Origin: Papiliotrema nemorosa
Taxonomy: Eukaryota; Basidiomycota; Tremellomycetes; Tremellales; Rhynchogastremaceae
Assembly (NCBI GenBank): GCA_032158125.1
Contig: JASKOT010000031.1
Coordinates: forward strand, 1 to 64,000
Reading direction: 5' to 3'
DNA: 64,000 nucleotides
In this document: positions 46,832 through 64,000 of the stretch, one piece after another
Numbering within the stretch: the first letter of the stretch is position 1
Layout of the letters: each line of letters begins with the position of its first letter
Notes under the pieces: generated by a model
What the model saw: the letters and a program-made list of their open reading frames with translations, nothing else
The model's database searches: none
What the model was told of the DNA's origin: nothing
Translations under genes and position numbers: made by a program

Positions 46832-47554
46832 GCCTTGTCGTGAGTCGATGGGTCATGTATATATGTATATATGTACAATGCGTCGCCTTTGAAGTTGATA
46901 AGATGCGATTGAGGGGTTTCGGGAGATAGCCGAAGTGCCACGTCACTCGAGGTCGGACTCTCACATGGGGGCTGAGATTGCCTTTTACGGAAAATGTCCC
47001 TTTTTGATTATCGGGTGGCGGCTTTTGATGGATGGGGGGGCAGTGAGACAGGGCGGAATCGGGGGTAAAAGGGTGTTTGATGGGTTGGATTGGGTTCAGG
47101 GTACACCGGAGAGCGACATAAGTTGGAAAAGTCCAACACCACCCACACGCAACCCCATTCCGTAGGTTGATGAGTCAAGTACTCTCCCTCGACACATACC
47201 ACTTGGTCATTCTGGTTGATTCATCATCTACATCTCATGGTGGTCGATACACTTTAAACGACCACTAGATCCCATTCCAGAGACACCTGCAATCGAGTCT
47301 CACACCCAAAAACGCCTTACCGGTTCCGACTGGTCAGCGTCCCATCATCGCCACTGCCATCTTTGATCAACGCTAACAGGGATCCGGAAACGTACTCGTA
47401 CCTGTCGAATCGAACGTCCTGAAGATCACTCTGGTCTACAACAGCGATCATTACTGTACATCTTTCCCCTGCACGTTGTGTGACACCCGGAGGTCACCCG
47501 CTCAGAGGCCCATCTCATCGACTTGATCCCACACCTTTCACTTGATCCCTCATC
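46832..47554. promoter_or_regulatory. Divergent intergenic region, VPS3-like / SFP1-like
   Basis: 723 bp between diverging ATGs. A TA-rich alternating element near 46855-46878 (CATGTATATATGTATATATG) lies about 35 bp from the VPS3-like ATG. A G-rich run (GGATGGGGGGGCAG) lies at 47030-47043. Further right the sequence is AC/CT-rich up to the SFP1-like ATG. No gene is visible inside. Confidence 0.45.
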
Positions 47555-49710
47555 ATGCCTTCCCCACCGCCACAGCATATCCCGACGGCAAACACCCGAT
47601 CTCGCGTCCCATCCAACACAAATCTAGCTGCACCGATACCCCCTCGCCCTGGAGCATCGCCAATCTCGTATGGAGGAATGGCGGGAATCAGCTTCACCAA
47701 TGGTGGAGGCTTCTCATTCGAGGGAAAGCCAAAGAGCTTCAAGTGGGGTAGCAGTAGTAATATGGCTGGAGGTCAACCTGGTAGCTTTGGCGCCAAGTTC
47801 TATGGCGATGCGTGAGTCTGAAGGCCCATTGCTCCCACCTCGCGTCGGGGTAGCTCGCCCCAACCAAGCTTCTCGGCATCCGACTTCGCTTGCAATGATG
47901 GGAAAACATCTAGGGCATCGAGCTGATTCATACAGTGGTATGGACTCGCCGTATCAACCTTTCTCTACATCAATAACAATGGGTGAACCAGGATCATATC
48001 TTATGTCCTCGAATGCTTTCGGACTGCCCTCTTCCTCGATGTCGGCGTCCTATCAACGCAGATCATACGCCGCAGCAGTAGCTGGCGCCCACGGCTTGTC
48101 GAGCTCCTTTGCCTCGATGTCCTTCCAACCCATGTCACTCAGTACATCGTACTCGAAATCACAGGTACACAACCTCATGTCAACGCGGTCCGATGCCGAG
48201 TTGACAAAACAATACGAATGCTGCGGGCAACAATTGTCGGGCCTGCACGCGCTGCTGGAGCACGTAGAGGACGCACATCCATTTGGCGATCCAGATCAAC
48301 CTTCTGGAGGTGGTGACTCGATGTTTTCACCGGGAGCGCATGATATGGAATTGGAGATGGAGGGCATCGGATCTACCGTACCAGAGACGACGACCGGGAC
48401 GACATCTAATCGTTCCAGCCAATCGCCCATTGCGGTGCCAACATATTCTTTACCGCCATCAACTACTGCAAGCAAACCAGCCACACCTACGGAATCATCC
48501 CTTCCCACTCCGCTCAGCATATCTGATGTCCTTAAATCTCCTCTGGACCACGATTCCCTGTTGACTTCTCGCACCGCACAGACCAGCTCTTCCACATCAT
48601 CACCCCCCGATAGTCTCACCACTCCGACCACATCGGCACAACCCTCTCCCGTCTTTGCGGCACCCAAAATAAATCCCGCTCGGCCCGGATTCCTCGGTTC
48701 GACTGCACCACGCCCTGCTGCTCAGCAAAAGCGATTCGACCGAGCCTTCAACGAGGTCGTCGCTTCAGCCTCCCCGCCTAACAAGGAGGCACCTATTACT
48801 CCCACTGCTGTCGCGCCTGGTGTACTGTTCGCCAGCGCGGTTGCAGGATTGGGCATTCCGACCACTCCCCCTGTGCCAGGTCAAAAGCCCGCAGTTCCTA
48901 CAAAGGATGGTCAAGCAGACGAAAACCCGGCTCAGCTAAGCGGCAATGCCGCCAAGCTTGCAGAGGCTCAGTTGCCCCAACCGAGCTTGTTCACAACTCA
49001 CAAGCCATGGCGGTGCCCTAATCCCGGTTGCAACAAGGCGTACAAGCAGAGCAATGGGCTTAAATACCATCAACAAAAAGGGTCAGTCAGCTCCCAGCAT
49101 ATCGTTTTCCTTACTGACCCACAGTCAATGCGACTTTGCGATCCACGACGCGGTGGATTTAGGTCTGTCGATAGAAGAGGCAGAAGAGAGATCGCGACCA
49201 TTCGTCTGCGCCGTCGGGGCCGGCTGCAACAAGAGGTACAGGCAAATGAACGGGTTGAAGGTGAGTTGTCCGCTCAAATCATGGTCGAGACAATGGGTTG
49301 ACAGTCAGTACCACTACCTCAACTCGGGCGAGCACGGTCAATACGGTTTGCGGATGCTGCAAAACGGCACGCATCCACATCCGCCTTCTGTACCTCAACC
49401 GCCAAAGAAAACTAATACACCCTTCCTCGCCCCACCAAAAGCACCTACTTCAAACGTAACTGCCAACAACAACACCAGCATACAACGGTCGGCTGCCGCC
49501 GCACCTTATGCTGTCCCATCAAAACTTGCCAATGGCATGGCTCGACCAAACCCCGGTGGTGGACCTCGAATGGGCACATGGCCTGCCAAACCGCTCCCAC
49601 CGAAACAAGCGCCTCCCGTGCAACTGCCCAGTCAAAAGGGTCGAGACGCGGTATTGTTCGCGGCTTTCGGTAACGACCCTCTCGACGTTAACGGTCGACT
49701 GGAGATATAG
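47555..49710 (+). CDS. SFP1: SFP1-like C2H2 zinc-finger transcription regulator
   Basis: Exon 1 encodes a Pro/Gly-rich N-terminus ending KFYGDA; an intron of about 124 nt (47813-47936, CTGAT branch) leads to GMDSPYQPF. A first degenerate finger reads YECCGQQLSGLHALLEHVEDAH. A long Ser/Thr/Pro-rich region follows. Near the C-terminus are two close fingers separated by introns: CPNPGCNKAYKQSNGLKYHQ and CAVGAGCNKRYRQMNGLKYHYLNSGEHG. This finger pair ('NGLKYH' twice) is the hallmark of Sfp1, the TORC1- and PKA-responsive activator of ribosomal protein and ribosome-biogenesis genes. The tail is Pro/Ala/Lys-rich and stops at 49710. The family is clear; target genes are inference. Confidence 0.8.
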
Positions 49711-50245
49711 TGGCGGGCGTACCATTATCATCTCCATTACGCTTTTTGGGTTTCATTCGGTGGGCGGATAGCCTGGTCGACAATTCATGTTGTGTGTGGC
49801 TTACCCGTGGTGTAAAAGTATCCTTCTCAAACCATTCTTGCATAGCCCTTGTTCATTTCTCTTGTTCGTGCCCTATTCATCACCCTCCCCTCATAGTAAC
49901 TCAATTGTCTCCATAACTCCTCCGGCATCTGCTTTTTTCCAATCTTTTCGCTTTCATCTCTCTCATTGACGACTGCTCGCGATGGCCATTATAGACACCA
50001 TAGCTTGACAGGAATGTTGCTTGTTGTCTATGCATCGTGCTCCTTGCTCATGCCACTCGTGAGAAGGTGATGTTTCAGCCGAATAGATTCCGTTTCACGC
50101 GACGCGCTTTGATCTTTCCAGAGCGGGTTTTATGTCCAGTCGACCTTTGCATACATCATTACACAGGACACTTACCCACACCGTCGCCTCTTGTCCTGCG
50201 CTTCCTCTTCTTTGAGGTCTGCGTCTTGCTGGGAGTGAGGTCATC
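49711..50245 (+). other. Intergenic region
   Basis: 535 bp between SFP1-like and ARP1. The first half is T-rich (49730-49980), consistent with a 3' UTR. No coding or RNA feature is recognised. Confidence 0.4.
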
Positions 50246-51909
50246 ATGGCTACGGAATACGATGATGTGTAAGTTGAACACCGTCCGGGTATGTGCTCGG
50301 CTCACTCAGAGCAGTCTAACAAATCAACCGGTGGTCATTGATAATGTACGGGAGCTCTGCTGTCGACGGATGCATAGCTGATGCATTGTAGGGTACGGGG
50401 ACTATCAAAGCTGGGTTTGCGGGTGAAGAGAAGCCATCATGCTATATACCTTCATTGCGAGTATATCTATCACAATCCATCTCCCTTTCCAGTTCTTCGC
50501 AGCGCATGGCGATCGGACGCCCTGTGAAGAACCAGATATGCACTAGATATCTCGTTGGCTGTCTATATGAGCTCACAAAATAGTGTCGGGAGACCTAAAC
50601 ATCCACGTATAATGGCTGGTGCGATACAGGACGACCTGTTTATTGGACGTAGAGCACAAGAATTACGAGGGTTACTAAAGATCAAATATCCGATGGAACA
50701 CGGGGTGGTATCAGATTGGGACGATATGGAGAGGATATGGGGCTGGGTATATGGGGAAGGCCTCAAGGCGCTGAGCGAGGAGGTCAGCTATTGCTCTCTC
50801 AGCGAGCTTATGGCTATAGCTGACGAGTAGCATCCAGTGTTGTTGACTGAGGCGCCGTTGAACCCGAGGCAGAACCGAGATGTGGCCGCTCAGATCTTCT
50901 TCGAGACGTTCAACGTCCCTGCTTTCTTTACAAGTGTTCAAGCGGTTCTCAGTCTGTCAGTTGGCATGTTCACATTGTAGTGTAGTGGAAGCTGACGAGA
51001 TAGGTACTCGTCAGGGAGGACAACGGGGATCGTGCTGGATTCAGGGGATGGAGTCACACACGCTGTGCCTGTCTTCGAGGGGTTTTCCATGCCACATGCG
51101 ATCAGGAGGATAGACTTAGCCGGAAGGTGAGCTGCATCGCGCCGATTCAATGTCAACTCACACGCAGGGACGTGACGGACCATCTACAATTGCTTTTACG
51201 GAAGGCGGGACACTATTTACACACATCAGCAGAGAAAGAGGTAGTCAGGACAATCAAGGAGAAGACATGTTATCTAGCCGTCAATCCGGCAAAAGAAGAA
51301 AAGGATAAAGGTGGAGCATGGGAAGAGTTTAGGTTACCAGATGGAAAGGTTATCCAGGTGAGCTAAGCAGTCCGTCTCGGGCGTAGCTCATATCTCAGCT
51401 TGGCGTGGAACGTTTCCTTGCCCCGGAAATCTTGTTCAACCCGGAGCTTGTGGGACAAGAGTATCCAGGTGTTCATCAGGTCATTGTAGACTCTATCAAC
51501 CGAACCGACCTCGATCTAAGAAAGTCGCTGTTCAGCAATATCGTCCTTTCTGGAGGATCGACATTATGCACCGGTGAGCTCACTTGCCCTTGTATCCGGA
51601 CCAAGCTGACATAGGTAGGATTTGGAGATAGATTATTGACAGAGGTGAAAAAGCTGGCGCTCAAGGACGTCAAGCTCAAGATATATGCTCCTCCTGAACG
51701 AATGGTGAGCTGCATGTGGCTCAGCGCGATGGAGCTAGCTGACTTGCAGTACTCTACATGGATCGGTGGAAGTATCCTGGCGGGATTGAGCACATTCAAG
51801 AAGGTCAGTCGAGGTGCTTCCTTTGATGTCAAAACTGACGTCCTAGATGTGGGTATCGGCAGATGAGTACAAAGAAGACCCAGATATCATCCACAAGAAG
51901 GCTTTCTAG
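50246..51909 (+). CDS. ARP1: Actin-related protein 1 (centractin)
   Basis: An actin-fold ATPase split into about ten exons, some very small. The first reads MATEYDDV, the next [10 protein letters not shown], then [21 protein letters not shown]. Later segments are [78 protein letters not shown] and [20 protein letters not shown], ending HKKAF. The VGRPKHxRxMAGA and DGVTHAVP strings and the end match Arp1 better than conventional actin. Arp1 forms the short filament of dynactin, needed for dynein-driven nuclear and spindle movement. Confidence 0.94.
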
Positions 51910-52048
51910 AGCGCGGCGAGGAGGAAGGAGTGTAGAGTTTATTGACTATCATGACCTTTTCGTCCGACATGACGAACATTTACCCTGCATAAAGGATAAC
52001 TATAACGATGCATGACATGCCACGAGAAAAAGTACATGCGTGATCCGC

Positions 52049-53495
52049 TTAATCCCATATCCTGCCTGGCCATTTGTCTGTCGGCGCATCGCTCGCGAAA
52101 GGACGTCCAGCAGAGTGCAATCCAGCGTATTCTGCCCGGATTGGTGTGACACTAGTATATCCCTGTGCAAACGCCCAGGCATCTGTGCCCTTTGGGACTT
52201 GATCCACAGGTGGATTCAGCATAGGACCCATTGTTGGGGCGAAATGGAAGCGTATCTGCTCCTGTTCCTTGGTCGTGGAAGCTGACGGTGTCGAGGGTGG
52301 AGGTGTCGGCAAAGCAGCCGGGCCGGCTGTTGAGGTGGTAGCAGATGCAGGGTCAACCGGTTTATCAGGTCGATTGGCAGTAGTTGGCGCTTGTGAAGCG
52401 TTGTCTCCCGGGTCGTAGCTAGTCTTGACCCTATACGTCAGCTCTTTCGACCAAAGGATCAAAATGGAGCTGACTTGTCTGTTGGTTTGAACAATTGACC
52501 GTAAGAGTTCCTCCACATGGTGCTCCAGCACACTTTCCGATTGCTAAGTTCCAGCTGGTCCGTAACTAGAGGAACGTTTAGACTGTATATCTGAACAGGA
52601 CGACCTGTATCATCTTCATATCCCCAGTCGTCGAATAGCCGTTGACAGATATCCGCTGACACCTCGTTGGCCAGTTCCAGGGCGCGTTGAGGTACGGGCC
52701 GACTGACGACACCGTAGGATATGGCTATACAGGGGATATGGTCTTGATGCAATGAAGGACCGGAAGAAGGACCGGCGAGGGGGACAGAAAGGGTGGCTGC
52801 TAATGCTGCACCGAGTGTACCAGACGAAAGGGCAAATGCGGAAGACGAATTCCGACCGTCTAGACGATCAGCTTCAGTTCCCATAGCCAAGAATCACGAA
52901 GCTAACGGTTCGGGCCAGATAAAACTAGATCAATTTGACCCGGGTACAAATTGTGTAGAGCAATATTCGCGCAAGTCGCAGGAGTCTTATTTTTTAGCTA
53001 TAATCATACCGTTTCAAGTACGGATAACTGACCCCGGATAACAGTATCCACTCCATGGATTCACCATCTTTCAACGGGCGGGGCGAAGTAGTGATATCGC
53101 CCGTAAGACCTTCCGGCTCTACCGAGATCAGCCGATACAGCGCTGAGACAGAAGTCAGAGGTAGCTCACCTTGCGGATAAAAGTAGCTGAGCGATATAAC
53201 GTCTGAAATGGCATATGCCTTGCCCACCCTGAGGTATCAGAGACAGACCCACCGCATGGTGCGGCCCAAGCGAAGGAGGACAAGGCTCACCATGACTTTT
53301 GACAGTCTGGAATGACCACCTTTACGTCCCAGCCTAGCTTACTCTGAAGGAGTTTTGCGAACGAAAAGATATTGGGAGAGGAAGCGCAAGGCGGTCCGTC
53401 GTCGTTCTGCCGTGTTAGCTAATACACCAGAGGTCCTGCTGGCTTACGGTAAGGAGGACGCAAGGGCGTTTGCCATATATTTGAAGAGGAGCCAT
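52049..53495 (-). CDS. SurE-family 5'/3'-nucleotidase (Pby1-like phosphatase domain)
   Basis: Six exons. Exon 1 (from 53495) encodes MAPLQIYGKRPCVLLT. Exon 2 starts NDDGPPCASSPNIFSFAKLL, restoring the metal-binding 'TNDDG' motif of SurE, followed by LGWDVKVVIPDCQKSW. Then come VGKAYAISD, RPLKDGESMEWILLSG, TPATCANIALHNLYPGQIDL, SGPNHGRNSSSAFALSSGTL and IPCIAISYG, all conserved SurE strings. The C-terminal part reads LNVPLVTDQLELSNRKVC, then a Thr/Pro/Ala-rich linker and GTDAWAFAQGYTSVTPIRAE, the typical end. SurE proteins are metal-dependent nucleotidases; in fungi the domain is also found in Pby1, fused to a tubulin-tyrosine-ligase-like domain, but no such domain is present here. Confidence 0.88.
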
Positions 53496-53862
53496 GTTGA
53501 GGTGCTAGAGCTCTTTGTTTGGAGATTGAGACGGGAGCTACAGAGAGCTGCTCGATGTACAAGACGATATGCCAGCTGGATTGGGATGGCTACAGTGTGA
53601 GAGATATGCTCTTGGGCGTCGAGATCCGATGCTGAAACACTTCTGGAGCCCCTTGTTACACACCTCCCCCCTTGCTTGTATCGGATCAACGCGATGAGAG
53701 ACGGATTCGAACCCTGAATCTCGACAGTGCCACAAGCCTATATCGCCGCCCACCCAGGGGACGCAGGGCTGAGCGATCGTGAGGACGTTGCCACCGCTGA
53801 ACCTCGAACTGATCAAGGTTGCATCCAACTCGATATTCTCTCGAAAAGCCCGGTACTCGCAC
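53496..53862. promoter_or_regulatory. Divergent intergenic region, SurE-like / PRP8
   Basis: 367 bp between diverging ATGs. It holds the promoters of both genes. A small palindrome (GATTC-7nt-GAATC near 53703) resembles a tRNA T-arm but is not one; see rejected items. Confidence 0.4.
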
Positions 53863-62178
<8,316 letters not shown>

Positions 62179-62453
62179 GAGGCGTATACGATAGGTTACG
62201 TTCATGTGTGTATCATAGGTTTCGATTCTTCGCTTTTATAGATACGCAGGGCACAGGTCACTGCGTATAGTACTATATATCCATGCATCCAGGCAATCAA
62301 AGTTTGGGACACATGCAGAGGAGAGGTATGAAGCGTCGCGTGGGCTGTTGAACATGAAGTCATTCCAGACGCGTCCAACCCAAAATCAATCCGATCGACT
62401 TCGGTTCTACCACTCTACATATTGTCGAACCCCCGTCTCCTTTCGACCGCTTC

Positions 62454-64000
62454 ATGGGGTCTGCATCCCCACAGAAGGCAGAGATCTCTTCTCAGGAAGC
62501 ATCTCAAGCTTCCGCGGCGAGCTCTTCCCGGTCAATCTACTCTTTCTGGGGCAATGGAGCTGGACCATCGCAACCTCCACCTCCTCCCCCTCCAGCTAAG
62601 CGCAAGAGGAAGAAGGCGGACGATGGAGCGTCCCAAGCCAAAATCGGCTTAAGCGCGGGAGGCGAGAAGACTTGGGTCATCAACAAGGATGTACCCTCAG
62701 TAGCGGCTGAAGAGACGTCTGTCCAACCCAAGGGCAAGGGCAAAGCGAGGGCGAAGCAGAGCGGAGAGGAAGACGAGCTGAAGGAGATGGCGAAGAGGGC
62801 AAAACAGGCGTCTGCAGGGATCAAGGGGAATACAAGAGGTCGCAAATGTCCTCCAGGCTCACCAGACGCTGAGGTATCGAGGATCACCGGTGAGAATTCT
62901 TTGTACTTCGGTCAGACTGACGGGCGCTGACTGCCTCAGAGGATAGTAGCTTCATAGGCGCGGGGTCTTCGCCCCCACTTCCACCTGAACAGTACAAAGG
63001 CGATCCGTCTCGTGCGACTCGACCGTCGCCTATAAAGGCCAAGAAACCTGGACGTCCGAAGAAGACTGCTACTTCGAGCCCTTCAAAGGGTGATATTTCG
63101 CCAGAAATCATTCATGTCCTTTCATCAGATCCAATACAACCTACATCGTCCCCTTTGAGACTGAAGACTCTGGCACGGAACCAAGGACCCGATCTTGGCA
63201 TTCCTTCACTCTCTCGGACGGCGTCGGCATCTTCCAGAGGCGCGTTTGACGATCCTATAGATATCGAGGTCGAACCACACAGGCCGAAGAAGCTAGTCTT
63301 TGCCGCGGACAAGAAAGCTGCGCATCCGCTATTCGCTCGAGTCGCTGCGAAAGAAGTCAATACGACGAGAGCGTCGAGTGTGCTATCTGATGCTGCAACA
63401 TCGGATATCACGGGGGAAAATACATCAGCGAACGGGAAGAAGGCGAAAGCCGCAAAGACGGCCAAGGTGCATGCCTTCTTCAGCTCCAATGGCTCTGCGA
63501 GTGCTCCTGGCCAAGACAAAACAGGTTGGGGTAATGGGATCAAGCAAGGCGAAGAATGGAGGGCACCTTGGCCCACAGGAGACTTTGTACCGCCTATCCC
63601 GTCTGCCAATATGGCATCGCCTCGTTTGGATGCGAGTGTCAAACGGCGCAAGATATCCGCCAGATCAGATCTCGACCAGGAGAGGTGTTCGCAATACTGG
63701 GCATCCTACACACGATCTCTCGATACAACAAATCGGCCAAAGCAAAGGTCCTACGACAATGGACACACATCATCGCAGCAGACAACGCCGTACTTCGTCG
63801 CAGCTCAGCCTGCACTGATGGCGGCGAAAGACAGACGATCGGCATCAAAGCGAGAAACGTGGGCGGAGCTGTATAGGCCAATGAAAGCAGCGGAAGTTCT
63901 TGGTAACGAAGTCGAAGCGACATACCTGCGCGACTGGCTGCAGACCTTGTCTGTGGGGTCGACAGGCGAGAAGAAGCGGCCCATTATGAGGAAGGTGAAT
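62454..64000 (+). CDS. ELG1: ELG1/ATAD5-like RFC-type clamp unloader, 5' part
   Basis: The gene starts MGSASPQKAEISSQEASQ at 62454 and runs off the window. One intron lies near 62889-62939. The N-terminal 450 residues are disordered, rich in Ser/Pro/Lys, with basic clusters (KRKRKK; KAKKPGRPKK) and short acidic/hydrophobic strings (EIIHVLSSD; IDIEVEP) that could bind SUMO. The start of the AAA+ part is visible at the end: ETWAELYRPMKAAEVLGN, the 'W-x-x-K/L-Y-x-P' box that opens RFC1/Rad24/Ctf18/Elg1 ATPases, with LRDWLQ after it. A large subunit with a long disordered N-terminus and an LGN box is most like Elg1/ATAD5, which unloads (SUMO-)PCNA from replicated DNA. Walker A is outside the window, so RFC1 or RAD24 cannot be fully excluded. 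Confidence 0.72.

Noticed and set aside
53690..53725. tRNA-like B-box (GGTTCGAATCC on the minus strand)
   Set aside because: The surrounding T-stem does not pair well, no A-box or acceptor-stem partner is found within 120 nt, and the site is better explained by a short palindrome GATTC-7-GAATC.

Overview
The window looks like nuclear DNA of a basidiomycete yeast-type fungus, most likely a Tremellomycete (Cryptococcus/Kwoniella-like). This is an inference. Genes are packed on both strands at roughly one per 2 kb. Nearly all are split by introns of about 40-60 nt with GT..AG ends and a CTGAC/CTAAC-like branch site just before the acceptor. Protein sequences match fungal and animal families such as LDAH, TCERG1, ZCCHC8, elongin C and TGFBRAP1/VPS3. 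I saw no rRNA, no convincing tRNA, no transposon and no CRISPR array.

Layout. 1-0.8 kb: a C-rich tract and unassigned sequence. 0.8-2.5 kb: a small unknown gene and a lipid-droplet hydrolase (LDAH-like), both minus. 2.8-10 kb: RAD5 and a WW/FF-domain TCERG1-like factor, plus. 10.1-12.2 kb: a ZCCHC8-like zinc-knuckle/PSP protein and a glutaredoxin-like protein, minus. 12.4-20.4 kb: a Rad60/Esc2-type SUMO-like-domain protein, unknown genes, the exosome cofactor LRP1/C1D, and IDI1. 20.8-26.1 kb: an RraA-like protein, elongin C and exocyst SEC15. 26.6-35.5 kb: an old yellow enzyme, an S1/P1 nuclease, a cystinosin-like PQ-loop transporter and a hydantoinase-DUF917 fusion. 36-42.7 kb: an unknown nuclear-type protein, a small secreted repeat protein, tyrosyl-tRNA synthetase apparently spliced onto SAICAR synthetase (ADE1), and a duplicated-domain orphan. 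42.8-53.5 kb: VPS3-like CORVET subunit, SFP1-like zinc-finger regulator, ARP1 (centractin) and a SurE-family phosphatase. 53.9-62.2 kb: the whole of PRP8. 62.5 kb to the end: the 5' part of ELG1.

Functional themes. Three genes act in PCNA ubiquitin/SUMO-linked damage tolerance (RAD5, Rad60/Esc2-like, ELG1). Two are nuclear exosome cofactors (ZCCHC8-like, LRP1). Two act at the spliceosome or in transcription-coupled splicing (TCERG1-like, PRP8). Trafficking is represented by SEC15, VPS3, ARP1 and the cystinosin homologue. There is no sign of horizontal acquisition or a biosynthetic cluster.

The most unusual observations are the TyrRS/ADE1 splice fusion, with a 43-nt intron whose retention gives a stop right after TyrRS; a 365-nt PRP8 intron built on a 114-bp tandem duplication and free of stops in all three forward frames for about 335 nt; a small secreted protein made of two near-identical Gly/Asn/Ser-rich modules; and an orphan protein made of two copies of one domain.
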